Assembly (NCBI GenBank): GCA_950073265.1 | Contig: CATMPJ010000006.1 | Span: forward strand, 1 to 39,976 | Direction: 5' to 3' | DNA length: 39,976 nucleotides | Origin: an uncultured bacterium | Lineage (GTDB): Bacteria; Patescibacteriota; Minisyncoccia; Phycocordibacterales; UBA918 | Shown here: positions 1 to 6,956 of the stretch, one piece after another | Layout of the letters: every line of letters begins with the position of its first letter | How positions within the stretch are numbered: the stretch's first letter is position 1 | The notes under the pieces: generated by a model | Told to the model about the DNA's origin: nothing | Seen by the model: the letters and a program-made list of their open reading frames with translations, nothing else | Databases searched by the model: none | Program-made: the position numbers and the translations under genes

Positions 1-2
1 CC

Positions 3-47
3 CCCGCCGCTTTACATTTTCCGAAACAGGAGTATTATGCTGAGTAA
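3..47 (+). CDS. Possible C-terminal tail of an upstream protein (partial)
   Basis: A reading frame open from the window edge ends in TAA at 45-47 and gives the tail PAALHFPKQEYYAE. An intrinsic terminator follows three bases later, which is what the end of a real gene should look like. Fourteen residues are too few to identify a family. It could also be untranslated sequence. Confidence 0.35.
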   Translation, partial: PAALHFPKQEYYAE

Positions 48-49
48 GT

Positions 50-69
50 AGCCCCGGGAGGGGTTTTAA
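50..69 (+). terminator. Intrinsic terminator before secE
   Basis: A CCCC/GGGG stem (52-55 with 60-63), capped by a GGGA loop of the GNRA type and extendable by a G-U and an A-U pair, runs directly into TTTT. It would end transcription of whatever precedes the window and separates it from secE. The bases from 70 to 206 hold no recognised gene. A 23-codon ATG frame at 105-176 has a poorly placed Shine-Dalgarno and is not supported. Confidence 0.6.
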
Positions 70-206
70 AATTGAGCAAAACAAGGAGACGCGAAACGTC
101 GACTATGGCTTTGCTTACACAGGCGCTTAATCAGATTCGACCTACCAAGGGAGAATATGATTGCAGCGAGCTGTGAGGAAGTACGAATTATCACAAAATT
201 TTTAAC

Positions 207-395
207 ATGACCAAACTTACCAAATACATTAAAGCTACCTTACGGGAGCTCAAACAAGTACACTGGCCAACTCGACGCCAAGCAATGAATTACACTATTC
301 TTGTGATTCTCATTTCTGGAATTGTAGCAGCGTATGTGGGTGCTTTTGACTTCGTTTTCTCACAACTTATTAGCGCACTAATTTCAATTGTTTAA
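207..395 (+). CDS. secE: Preprotein translocase subunit SecE
   Basis: This 62-residue protein is the small essential SecE subunit that clamps the SecY channel in the inner membrane. It has the family layout: a short amphipathic N-terminal stretch with the conserved ELKQVHWPTRR segment (residues 15-25), then one transmembrane helix (about residues 29-55). The length matches single-span SecE proteins. It lies two bases upstream of nusG, the classic secE-nusG pair. No clear Shine-Dalgarno or promoter is visible immediately upstream. Confidence 0.95.
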   Translation: MTKLTKYIKATLRELKQVHWPTRRQAMNYTILVILISGIVAAYVGAFDFVFSQLISALISIV

Positions 396-397
396 TT

Positions 398-943
398 ATG
401 GCTAAGCAGCAAAGTACTGGGGAGCGGAATTGGTACGCGATTCACACCTACTCAGGATATGAAAATGCCGTACAACGCAACCTTCGCCAGCGTATAGATT
501 CGCTTGGCATGAATGACAAGATTTTTGATGTGGTAGTACCGACTGAAAAAAAGATTCGAGTGAAAGGAGGAAAGCGAATAACGGAAGAGGAACGTATTTA
601 CCCAGGATACGTCTTGGTTGAGATGGTGGTGGATGATGAGTCATGGTTCGTAGTTCGAAACACTCCACGGGTGACGGGTTTTGTCGGTAGTGGTACGCAA
701 CCAGTTCCACTTACCAAAGAGGAGTATGATTCGCTGATGAACCGCATGAGTTCTGACGAAGTAAAACACAAAGTAGATCTTTCAATTGGTGATTTTGTCA
801 CCATTGTTGATGGTCCATTTAAGGAACTTGAAGGAAAAGTCGGTGAAGTAGATGAGAAGAGCGGCAAGGTGAAGGTAATGGTGAATATGTTTGGACGGGA
901 GACGCCGGTTGAGCTGGACTTCCTCCAGGTCAAAAGGGTATAA
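398..943 (+). CDS. nusG: Transcription termination/antitermination factor NusG
   Basis: This 181-residue NusG binds the RNA polymerase clamp and couples transcription to translation or to Rho. The N-terminal NGN domain (about residues 10-115) shows WYAIHTYSGYENAV and YPGYVLVEM. The C-terminal KOW domain (about 130-181) begins with GDFVTIVDGPF. Length is normal for a bacterial NusG. It follows secE by two bases and is presumably co-transcribed with it. The next gene, rplK, is not in the same transcript, because a terminator and a separate promoter lie between them. Confidence 0.97.
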   Translation: MAKQQSTGERNWYAIHTYSGYENAVQRNLRQRIDSLGMNDKIFDVVVPTEKKIRVKGGKRITEEERIYPGYVLVEMVVDDESWFVVRNTPRVTGFVGSGTQPVPLTKEEYDSLMNRMSSDEVKHKVDLSIGDFVTIVDGPFKELEGKVGEVDEKSGKVKVMVNMFGRETPVELDFLQVKRV

Positions 944-967
944 ATTGGCGAACTCCTTGTGTTTCGG

Positions 968-1019
968 AAAAATTTTTTGTCACGGTATGTCCATATACCG
1001 CTCACTCAAAATTTTTCCT
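968..1019 (+). other. Nested hairpin in the nusG 3' region
   Basis: GGAAAAATTTT (968-978) is the reverse complement of AAAATTTTTCC (1009-1019), and inside it GGTAT pairs with ATACC. It lies just after the nusG stop and before the intrinsic terminator. It may protect the secE-nusG mRNA end; that role is inference. Confidence 0.5.
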
Positions 1020-1054
1020 GCACACGTCGGATTTCATCCAATTTTTAACCTTTT

Positions 1055-1085
1055 AGAAAAAGACTCGTATGGGTCTTTTTCTTTT
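1055..1085 (+). terminator. Intrinsic terminator of secE-nusG
   Basis: AGAAAAAGAC at 1055-1064 pairs perfectly with GTCTTTTTCT at 1073-1082 and is followed by TTTT. This ends the secE-nusG transcript and isolates rplK. Confidence 0.85.
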
Positions 1086-1100
1086 GCGCGCTTTGTTATC

Positions 1101-1129
1101 TTGACTATGCATACATAATTACGTACTAT
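1101..1129 (+). promoter_or_regulatory. Sigma70-type promoter of rplK
   Basis: TTGACT (1101-1106) and TACTAT (1124-1129) are separated by exactly 17 bases. The predicted start near 1136 leaves a leader of about 84 nt before the rplK ATG. Confidence 0.8.
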
Positions 1130-1144
1130 AGCGCTGCTTCTACC

Positions 1145-1192
1145 GAACAGACGTGGCTATGGACACGGCAGTTCTGACCGGGGTTATCGGTC
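1145..1192 (+). promoter_or_regulatory. Structured 5' leader of rplK
   Basis: Two hairpins fill the leader. GAACAGACGTG (1145-1155) pairs with CACGGCAGTTC (1164-1174) with two internal mismatches, and GACCG (1176-1180) pairs with CGGTC (1188-1192). In many bacteria the L11 leader is the binding site for autoregulation by L1. I do not recognise the classical L1 target here, so the ligand is unknown. Confidence 0.5.
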
Positions 1193-1219
1193 ATTAAAAT
1201 CAACTAACCAAACAACACA

Positions 1220-1645
1220 ATGGCAAAGAAAGTAGTTAAACAAGTTAAAGTACAGGCAGTGGGTGGAAAAGCAACGCCAGCCCCACCACTTGGTCCAGTA
1301 TTGGGTCAGGCGGGTGTCGCTATCGGTGAATTCGTAAACCAATTCAACGAACAAACTCGCGACCGAATGGGTCAAATCGTGCCAACCATCATCACGGTGT
1401 ACGACGACCGAAGTTTTACTTTTGTTACAAAAGTATCTCCAATGTCACGCCTCATCCTCAAAAAGATTGGCAAAGACAAAGGGTCTGGAAAGAACCGAGT
1501 GTCTAAAGGAGGTGAAATCACTCGGGCTCAGCTACGAGAAGTAGCCGAAGAAAAGATGCCAGACCTCAACACCAAAGATATTGAGGCAGCAATGAAAATT
1601 GCCGAAGGATCTTGCTACTCAATGGGAGTGAAAGTAATCGATTAA
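1220..1645 (+). CDS. rplK: Large ribosomal subunit protein uL11
   Basis: This 141-residue protein is uL11, which with 23S helices 43-44 forms the GTPase-associated centre. The N-terminal domain carries the proline-rich PAPPLGPVLGQAGV segment and the C-terminal RNA-binding domain carries KDKGSGKNRVSKGGEI. Length is exactly typical. No Shine-Dalgarno precedes the ATG, which is normal for ribosomal genes in this kind of genome. In most bacteria rplA follows directly, but here a terminator follows and rplA is not in the window. Confidence 0.98.
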   Translation: MAKKVVKQVKVQAVGGKATPAPPLGPVLGQAGVAIGEFVNQFNEQTRDRMGQIVPTIITVYDDRSFTFVTKVSPMSRLILKKIGKDKGSGKNRVSKGGEITRAQLREVAEEKMPDLNTKDIEAAMKIAEGSCYSMGVKVID

Positions 1646-1660
1646 TCAGCACCTCGTAAC

Positions 1661-1687
1661 AAAAAAGCGCCGTATCGGCGCTTTTTT
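1661..1687. terminator. Intrinsic terminator after rplK
   Basis: GCGCCG and CGGCGC (1667-1672, 1676-1681) form a stem flanked by six A before and six T after, so it can work on either strand. It confirms that rplK is monocistronic. Confidence 0.9.
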
Positions 1688-1755
1688 GTAAGAAAAACCC
1701 ATTTCGTACGTATTATAAGGTGGAATCAGAACCATTTACTTGAAAAGGGGCAGAC

Positions 1756-2211
1756 ATGTCACATCCAACTATTGTTAATGCCATCGCCGCACTAACGGCA
1801 ATAAGTGTCTCTTGGCCGGTTGTGGCCTCGAAACTTAAAAATTTCGGCCGCGGCGAGAAATACAATCGTATCTTGCTGGTCGTTTATCACGACCCGAAGA
1901 CGAAAGAAGATTTCGCCTTGCTTCACCAAGACCCAGAGAAATTTTTCATGCGGTCTGGCGAAAGGGCTGATGCCGTTGCTGGTCGTTTATTGCAGGAACA
2001 TCTGCCAACGTTATGTTCGGCAGATGTCCACTACGACTATCATCATTATCGTCACAAGTTCGTACACGAAAGTGTCGAATATCGGGTGGTGGTGTTTGAT
2101 ACGACATTTGGTGTCACACCAGGAAAAGGAGATTGCGTTTTGCTCAAGAACGGCTTCCTCTTTGTTCCAGTCGAGGCACATCCGCTTTACGACTGTTTCA
2201 AGGAGTCATGA
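1756..2211 (+). CDS. Hypothetical protein, possibly Nudix-like
   Basis: This 151-residue protein is not recognised with confidence. It starts after AAAAGGGG, a plausible Shine-Dalgarno, and ends before a terminator, so it is a real single-gene unit. Residues 36-55 (KYNRILLVVYHDPKTKEDFA) followed by a GERADAVAGRLLQEHLP helix resemble the strand-then-helix order of a Nudix fold, but the REXXEE catalytic set is absent. The central region is rich in His and Tyr (HYDYHHYRHKFVH). It stands next to another protein of similar look at 2307, so both may belong to one degenerate family. The function is unknown. Confidence 0.7.
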   Translation: MSHPTIVNAIAALTAISVSWPVVASKLKNFGRGEKYNRILLVVYHDPKTKEDFALLHQDPEKFFMRSGERADAVAGRLLQEHLPTLCSADVHYDYHHYRHKFVHESVEYRVVVFDTTFGVTPGKGDCVLLKNGFLFVPVEAHPLYDCFKES

Positions 2212-2217
2212 TAAAGG

Positions 2218-2244
2218 GCCGGTGCGATTTTCGTACCGGCTTTT
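2218..2244 (+). terminator. Intrinsic terminator
   Basis: GCCGGT (2218-2223) pairs with ACCGGC (2235-2240), with CG/CG pairs further in, and is followed by TTTT. It ends the unit at 1756-2211. Confidence 0.8.
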
Positions 2245-2248
2245 ATGA

Positions 2249-2277
2249 TTGTGGTTCACAAATTTGTTTGGTATAAG
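2249..2277 (+). promoter_or_regulatory. Promoter of the 2307 gene
   Basis: TTGTGG (2249-2254) and TATAAG (2272-2277) are 17 bases apart. The predicted start is near 2284, giving a leader of about 23 nt that carries GGAGG at 2297-2301. Confidence 0.55.
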
Positions 2278-2306
2278 AATAGATGGACGTAGTAATGGAG
2301 GTATAC

Positions 2307-2873
2307 ATGCGCATCAAAGATGAAGTTTTGGATGGCAAGTTGTTTGTTGCACCGCTTCATCGAAAGCGGATCAGCGCAATTATGTTCTTCCGAGATTCGG
2401 CTGGAGAAGTTTCTCTCCTTTTGCATGAAGCGAAAGAAGGTAAGCCTGAAAGAGCCTGGAAAGAAGGTGAAACCAGACCGTTGCCTAAGACACCACAGTC
2501 ATGGATTGCACCAACGGCCAAAATGTACAGGACCGAAGACGCCTTCGAGACGATTACCGATTTGGCTCGGAAGAAATATGGGTTATCCCATCATGATCTT
2601 GAGCAGATTAAAATCCTGTTCCCGAGACCGCTTATTTATATGGAAAGGAGTCACTACTGGCTCTTGATTAGGGTTCGCAACAACAACTTGCCATCCAAGA
2701 ATCATGAATCAGTGAATGCGGTGGAATGGTTTTCTGAGTCGTCTATTCAAACAGCCTTGACTGCAATGTCTGAAGCGTGGCGCACTCAGCTTCAGGAAGT
2801 TCTTAAGGAGTGTGCGAATTTCGATGAAGCTTTTTCGCCGCTACATCAAGCCATTCGAGCATCAATCAAATAA
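2307..2873 (+). CDS. Degenerate Nudix-like protein
   Basis: I place the start at ATG 2307 because GGAGG lies five bases upstream; an in-frame ATG at 2283 lacks one. The 188-residue product has a Nudix-like order: an early strand block with IMFFRDSAGEVSLLLHE, a central helix TEDAFETITDLARKKYGL at the place of the Nudix box, and a late VNAVEWFSESSI segment, which resembles the EWFSLDEL strand-turn of Nudix enzymes. The catalytic glutamates of the REUXEEXGU box are missing (TDLARKKYGL instead). If the assignment is right, it is a binding rather than hydrolysing member. The Nudix call is inference from pattern. Confidence 0.75.
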   Translation: MRIKDEVLDGKLFVAPLHRKRISAIMFFRDSAGEVSLLLHEAKEGKPERAWKEGETRPLPKTPQSWIAPTAKMYRTEDAFETITDLARKKYGLSHHDLEQIKILFPRPLIYMERSHYWLLIRVRNNNLPSKNHESVNAVEWFSESSIQTALTAMSEAWRTQLQEVLKECANFDEAFSPLHQAIRASIK

Positions 2874-2884
2874 AGCTCGGAGGA

Positions 2885-2909
2885 ATGGGGCACCTTACGC
2901 CCCATTTTT
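2885..2909 (+). terminator. Intrinsic terminator
   Basis: ATGGGGC pairs with GCCCCAT around a seven-base loop and is followed by a T run. It ends the 2307 gene and sits just before the cofE-like promoter. Confidence 0.85.
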
Positions 2910-2927
2910 CTTTTTATGTAAAAACAG

Positions 2928-2933
2928 TATAGT
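2928..2933 (+). promoter_or_regulatory. -10 box of the CofE-like gene (leaderless)
   Basis: TATAGT lies six bases before ATG 2940, so transcription would begin at or next to the start codon. The -35 region is weak (T-rich) and overlaps the previous terminator. Confidence 0.5.
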
Positions 2934-2939
2934 GTCCTC

Positions 2940-3662
2940 ATGCAATTAATTCCTATCCATACTCGAGTATTGCAGCCACCGAAAGACGATTTGTTTGCAG
3001 TAATTGAAGACAGCGTGCCGACTCTGTGTGAAGGTGATATTCTCGTCATCTCTTCAAAAATAGTTGCTATTGGAGAAGGTAACTGTGTCCCGATTGGAAT
3101 AGTTGAAAAAACTACCTTGGTAAAGCAAGAGGCAGACATACTCATACCGCGTGATTATTGGTCGAGTCCACTTACGGTAAAGTGCAATGCCTTTATTGGC
3201 ACGGCGGGCATCGATGAAAGTAATGCCGATGGACATTATGTGCTTTTACCTAAAGACCCATTTCTAAGTGCTAAGAAAATCTATGATTTCGTAAAGCAAA
3301 AACACCTGTTAACTAACGTGGGGGTAATTATTAGCGACAGTCATTCTTCGCCGCTACGGCGTGGCGCGACAGGGATTTCTATCGGTTACTGGGGCTTTGC
3401 ACCAACTATCAATCATGTCGGAGAAAAAGACTTATTCGGACGAGAACTTAAAATAGAAGTCAGCAATGTCGTTGATGGAATTGCCGCCGCAGCAAATCTT
3501 GTCATGGGCGAGACGGATGAATGTCAGCCGATTGTGATTGTCCGAGATATCCCCGCAGTTACTTTTACCGATGAAGATAAAAGAACTGACCATCTTGTAG
3601 CGCCTGCAGACGACACGTTTAGAGTTTTGTACGAAAGATTTTTAGAGTCAGAAAGTACATAA
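2940..3662 (+). CDS. CofE-like gamma-glutamyl ligase
   Basis: This 240-residue protein belongs to the F420-0:gamma-glutamyl ligase family (CofE, COG1478), which adds glutamate to coenzyme F420-0. The family signals are the opening strand-turn with GDILVISSKIVAIGEG, the metal/nucleotide region VGVIISDSHSSPLRRGATGISIGYWGF, and DGIAAAANLVMGETDECQP near the end. Length matches CofE. Nothing else in the window belongs to F420 synthesis, and the gene faces folA end to end. From memory, CofE-like proteins in Chlamydia have been shown to act on folate in place of FolC, so a folylglutamate ligase role is plausible here. That role is inference. Confidence 0.85.
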   Translation: MQLIPIHTRVLQPPKDDLFAVIEDSVPTLCEGDILVISSKIVAIGEGNCVPIGIVEKTTLVKQEADILIPRDYWSSPLTVKCNAFIGTAGIDESNADGHYVLLPKDPFLSAKKIYDFVKQKHLLTNVGVIISDSHSSPLRRGATGISIGYWGFAPTINHVGEKDLFGRELKIEVSNVVDGIAAAANLVMGETDECQPIVIVRDIPAVTFTDEDKRTDHLVAPADDTFRVLYERFLESEST

Positions 3663-3664
3663 AA

Positions 3665-3690
3665 CGGCCGCCAGCTTTGCTGGCGACCAA
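3665..3690 (-). terminator. Hairpin between convergent cofE-like and folA genes
   Basis: CGCCAGC (3669-3675) and GCTGGCG (3679-3685) form a stem. On the minus strand it is followed within five bases by TTTT, so it best serves folA. Confidence 0.65.
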
Positions 3691-3697
3691 AGACCCA

Positions 3698-4204
3698 TTA
3701 TTTTCTGACGTAATCAATCCACTGATAGCGAAGTCCTTCGTGTTCACGCGGTTCATGTGTTTCGTGAATTGCGAAATCATCCTCAAAAGCAGGGAAGAAC
3801 GTATCAGCTTCTTTAGTGTCATCAATCCACGTGACGTAGAGTCGACTGACTAGTGGCAGACTTTGCTTATAGAGTTGAGCACCGCCACCAATATGTATCT
3901 CAGACGGATTTTCTTTTTGAGCAACAACAATTGCTGTCTCTAGAGAATGGGCGACTATGGCACCATCATGCTGGTAGGTAATGTCTCTAGTTACTACGAT
4001 ATTAGTCCGACCAGGTAAAGGCTTCCCGAGAATGTTCAAAATAGACTCAAAGGTCATGCGACCCATGATAATGGGATGTCCGGTGGTCAAGCTCTTAAAT
4101 CGCTTTAGGTCATCAGGAATGTGCCAGAGCAGGCCATTGTTGTGCCCAATCGCTCGATTGTTTCGAGACATTGCTGCCACGATTACGATATTTGGTTTTT
4201 TCAT
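3698..4204 (-). CDS. folA: Dihydrofolate reductase
   Basis: This reductase regenerates tetrahydrofolate from the dihydrofolate made by ThyA, using NADPH. I start at the codon giving MKKPNIVIV because AGGAA lies seven bases upstream of it; longer in-frame starts lack a Shine-Dalgarno. The 168-residue product shows the substrate-site segment GLLWHIPDDLKRFK, with W27 and D32 matching E. coli W22 and D27, then GRMTFESI, and the NADPH loop IHIGGGAQLY. Length is close to E. coli FolA (159). It belongs with dcd, thyA, tmk, dut and glyA in this region. Confidence 0.96.
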   Translation of the reverse strand: MKKPNIVIVAAMSRNNRAIGHNNGLLWHIPDDLKRFKSLTTGHPIIMGRMTFESILNILGKPLPGRTNIVVTRDITYQHDGAIVAHSLETAIVVAQKENPSEIHIGGGAQLYKQSLPLVSRLYVTWIDDTKEADTFFPAFEDDFAIHETHEPREHEGLRYQWIDYVRK

Positions 4205-4279
4205 AAAGAACTTCCTCAAATAATGAAGCATGAGAGTATTATGCCATATCTGGCCAGACAGGTGATGTTTTGGCAACGC

Positions 4280-4307
4280 TTACAGTCTAGGTAAAGCAGG
4301 GTACAAT
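4280..4307 (+). promoter_or_regulatory. Promoter of dcd (leaderless)
   Basis: TTACAG (4280-4285) and TACAAT (4302-4307) are 16 bases apart. The -10 box ends seven bases before ATG 4315, so the mRNA would begin at the start codon. Confidence 0.65.
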
Positions 4308-4314
4308 AGAATGC

Positions 4315-4860
4315 ATGTTTTTATCTGACAACGATATAAAAGCCGCTGTTAAATCAGGCGCAATTATTATTGAACCATTTAGTGAAGAAAAGCTTAGTGT
4401 GGCCAGTTATGACGTCACTCTTGGAAATGAGTTTGAAATTGTAGATCGACATCAAATCGAGGCTTCTGATCCAGCCAATGGGGTATTTCCTAAAACCCGT
4501 AAGATTACTATTGCTGACGGTGAAGAATTTGTGCTTCATCCAGGCGAAAACGTATTGGGAAAGCAAAAAGAGTTTATCGGTACTGATCTTGAACATCTTA
4601 TCTTGCTGTCTGGGAAAAGTAGTTTGGCGCGAATTGGTCTGGTGGTGCACAATACCGCGATGTTGTTTAATCCTGGCCACAAGTTTTATCCAACTTTTGA
4701 GCTTGTTAACAGCAGTAACATTCCAATCATACTGCGTCCAGGTATGGAAATTGCGCAGCTTATCTTTGCCAAACTTCTTTCGCCTGCAGGAAAGAGTTAT
4801 GAGGACGCAGGTCGTTACGATAGTGAAAACTCCAATCATTTTTCAGAGCCAAAGAAATGA
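4315..4860 (+). CDS. dcd: dCTP deaminase
   Basis: This 181-residue enzyme deaminates dCTP to dUTP, feeding Dut and ThyA. It is a trimeric dUTPase-fold protein. The conserved pieces are ASYDVTLGNEF near residue 30, SGKSSLARIGL around residues 100-110, the FELVNSSN strand carrying the catalytic glutamate, and LRPGMEIAQL. Length is close to that of E. coli Dcd (193). A separate dut is present, so a bifunctional deaminase-dUTPase is not needed. The start is the ATG at the predicted transcription start; there is no Shine-Dalgarno. Confidence 0.95.
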   Translation: MFLSDNDIKAAVKSGAIIIEPFSEEKLSVASYDVTLGNEFEIVDRHQIEASDPANGVFPKTRKITIADGEEFVLHPGENVLGKQKEFIGTDLEHLILLSGKSSLARIGLVVHNTAMLFNPGHKFYPTFELVNSSNIPIILRPGMEIAQLIFAKLLSPAGKSYEDAGRYDSENSNHFSEPKK

Positions 4861-4896
4861 CATAAAACAGTCCATACGGACTGTTTTATGTCATTT
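4855..4896. terminator. Bidirectional terminator between dcd and thyA
   Basis: Two perfect 19-base arms (4855-4873 and 4878-4896) enclose a four-base loop. The stem covers the dcd stop codon and reaches exactly to the thyA stop codon, with T-rich arms on both strands. Confidence 0.85.
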
Positions 4897-5715
4897 CTAC
4901 ACTGCCATTTTGGCTTTGATTGTATCTTGAGGTTGGTAGTCTTCTAGTCGAAAGTCTTCCGGTTTAAAATCAAATACATTTTTCACTTCAGGATTTAGCC
5001 ACAGTCTCGGTAGTTTGTCTGGGGTTCGGCTGAGCTGAGTCTCAACTGCTTCAAAGTGGTCATGATATATGTGAGCATCCCCAAGTGTGAGAACGCATTC
5101 GTGGGCAGTAAGTCCGGTCTCGCGAGCTACCATTGCGAGCAAGAGAGCGTATGACGCTATGTTGAATGGGACTCCAAGGAACATATCACAACTTCGCTGG
5201 TACATGTGGAGTGAAATTTTTCCATCAGCTACAAAAAACTGAAACATCATGTGACACGGCGGTAATGCCATCTCTTCCAGTTCGCCTGGATTCCAGGCTG
5301 ACACGATTAAGCGACGATCATTAGGGTCTGTTTTGATACGCTCAATGATGTCACTTAGCTGATCGACCTCTGTGCCATCCGGTCGACGCCAGTGTCGCCA
5401 TTGCACGCCGTACACTCGACCTAGATCACCTGGAAATGCTGCTTTGGGTTTCCAATAATCGGCCTCTGCATTGGCGTCCCATATGTGACAACCCATCTCG
5501 TTCAGTTCGTTGTTATCAGAAGAGCCTTTGATAAACCAGAGAAGTTCTGCAACTACTTGCTTAAAAGCTAAGCGCTTCGTGGTGGTGGCGGGAAATCCAT
5601 CTTCGAGATTGAATCGCAACTGCTTAGCAAAGAGCTTTCTGGTCTTTCCGTTGCGGCCTTCGACATCGACACCGTTCTTGTAAATGTCTTCTAATACATC
5701 AAGATATTGCTTCAT
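4897..5715 (-). CDS. thyA: Thymidylate synthase ThyA
   Basis: This 272-residue classical thymidylate synthase methylates dUMP to dTMP using methylene-tetrahydrofolate, which it oxidises to dihydrofolate. The catalytic cysteine is C154 in LPPCHMMFQF. Other invariant parts are the phosphate-binding NDRRLIVSAWNP, QRSCDMFLGVPFNIASYALL, and GDAHIYHDHFEAV. Length is close to E. coli ThyA (264). The presence of folA nearby fits a ThyA rather than ThyX economy. A TATAGT box lies about 15 bases upstream of the start on the minus strand. Confidence 0.98.
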   Translation of the reverse strand: MKQYLDVLEDIYKNGVDVEGRNGKTRKLFAKQLRFNLEDGFPATTTKRLAFKQVVAELLWFIKGSSDNNELNEMGCHIWDANAEADYWKPKAAFPGDLGRVYGVQWRHWRRPDGTEVDQLSDIIERIKTDPNDRRLIVSAWNPGELEEMALPPCHMMFQFFVADGKISLHMYQRSCDMFLGVPFNIASYALLLAMVARETGLTAHECVLTLGDAHIYHDHFEAVETQLSRTPDKLPRLWLNPEVKNVFDFKPEDFRLEDYQPQDTIKAKMAV

Positions 5716-5823
5716 GGTGGGGTATTAACTACTATATAGCGCATAATAGCATTTGTAGTACTCAATTGACTTCTTGACGCTTTTCACGCTCCGTCGTTTG
5801 ACGCAGCACAGTAAAGTCGATGG

Positions 5824-5832
5824 TGGTATGAT
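5824..5832 (+). promoter_or_regulatory. Extended -10 promoter of tmk (leaderless)
   Basis: The extended -10 TGGTATGAT ends six bases before ATG 5839. No good -35 is present at normal spacing, and no Shine-Dalgarno is visible. Confidence 0.55.
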
Positions 5833-5838
5833 GTCACT

Positions 5839-6513
5839 ATGTCAGGAAAAATTATTGTTATTGATGGTGGCGATGGCGCTGGAAAAGCCACGCAAGTACA
5901 GCTTTTGGCTAAGCGACTAGAGCGCGAAGGAGTGATAGTAGAGACGTTAGATTTCCCTAATTATGACCAAAACACGTTCGGGAAATTGATTCGTGAATGC
6001 TTGGATGGCAAGCGTGGCGACTTTATGGCAGTTGACCCACGAATTGCCTCCACGCTGTATGCTGCAGATAGGTTTGAGTCAAAGCCAAAAATTGAGCGCT
6101 GGCTCGCAGAAGGTAAAACAGTAATCTTAGACCGATATGTAAGTGCCAACATGATGCATCAAGGTGCAAAGATTGCTGACCAAGAATCCCTCGAAGCGTT
6201 CCTGGGTTGGCTAGATCACATGGAGCATGAAGTTTTTGGACTGCCGAGGCCAGACATGATTATTTATCTTGCTGTGCCACATGAAGTGCGCAGTCGGTTG
6301 AAGACTCAGGCAGTAACCGAACAAAAACACAAAGTTGGTAAAGATTTGGCAGAAATTAATACCGAGCATCAGGAAAATACAGAAGCGAGAGCGCGCAAAA
6401 TTATCAAACTACGTAATAACTGGCATCAAGTCACCTGTACCGAAGGAGATGAAATGCGCAGTCGTGAATCGATTCACGAAGAGATCTATAAATTAGTAGC
6501 AGGTAAGGAATAG
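5839..6513 (+). CDS. tmk: Thymidylate kinase (dTMP kinase)
   Basis: The enzyme phosphorylates dTMP to dTDP. The 224-residue product has the P-loop GGDGAGKAT (residues 10-18), the DRYVSANMMHQGAKI segment with the DR(Y/H) motif, and a lid-like region KTQAVTEQKHKVGKDLAE. The P-loop has alanine where many homologues have serine or threonine after lysine (GKA), followed by threonine. It is followed by dut after seven bases, so tmk and dut are probably co-transcribed. Confidence 0.95.
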   Translation: MSGKIIVIDGGDGAGKATQVQLLAKRLEREGVIVETLDFPNYDQNTFGKLIRECLDGKRGDFMAVDPRIASTLYAADRFESKPKIERWLAEGKTVILDRYVSANMMHQGAKIADQESLEAFLGWLDHMEHEVFGLPRPDMIIYLAVPHEVRSRLKTQAVTEQKHKVGKDLAEINTEHQENTEARARKIIKLRNNWHQVTCTEGDEMRSRESIHEEIYKLVAGKE

Positions 6514-6520
6514 GCGCAGT

Positions 6521-6943
6521 ATGGAAATGCAAATAAAAAAATTAACTGAAACTGCAGCAATACCATCTTTTGCTCACGACACTGACGCAGGTATGGATTT
6601 ATATACTGATGAAAGAATCATCATTATGCCTGGTGCGCGAGAGGTCGTTCGCACCGGAATCGCTATGGCGATTCCGGAAGGATATGTCGGTCTCATCTGG
6701 GACAAAAGTGGCGTCGCCGCCAAGCGAGGCTTGAAAACATTTGCTGGTGTCATTGATGCTGGATATCGCGGGGAAGTGATGGTGTGTCTCTATAATGCGG
6801 GTGCCGAAGAACAGCGTTTTGAACAAGGTGATAAAATCGCCCAAATGCTCATTCAAAAAGTCGAACAACCGACACTGCAAGTAGTCGATGACCTAGACGA
6901 AACTTTGCGTGGGGAAGGCGGATTTGGCAGTACAGGTAAATAA
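6521..6943 (+). CDS. dut: dUTP diphosphatase (dUTPase)
   Basis: This 140-residue trimeric dUTPase hydrolyses dUTP to dUMP and keeps uracil out of DNA. The motifs appear in order: TDAGMDLY (residues 21-28), DKSGVAAKRGL, the uracil-binding GVIDAGYRGEV with its catalytic aspartate, and the flexible C-terminal GEGGFGSTGK. Length is typical. An AAGGA precedes the ATG by about ten bases. It lies directly after tmk. Confidence 0.97.
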   Translation: MEMQIKKLTETAAIPSFAHDTDAGMDLYTDERIIIMPGAREVVRTGIAMAIPEGYVGLIWDKSGVAAKRGLKTFAGVIDAGYRGEVMVCLYNAGAEEQRFEQGDKIAQMLIQKVEQPTLQVVDDLDETLRGEGGFGSTGK

Positions 6944-6956
6944 TCATTTTACATTC

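Noticed and set aside
66-180. tmRNA-like pattern (GCAAAA..CGCGAAACG..GGCTTTGC..GGCGCTTAA)
   Set aside because: It resembles the tag region of E. coli ssrA at first sight, but there is no tRNA-like 3' end with a T arm before secE, and the frame ending at TAA gives no ALAA-type tag.
402-1005. Antisense reading frames over nusG
   Set aside because: Long frames on the other strand mirror the codon pattern of nusG and have no start signals or recognisable protein features.
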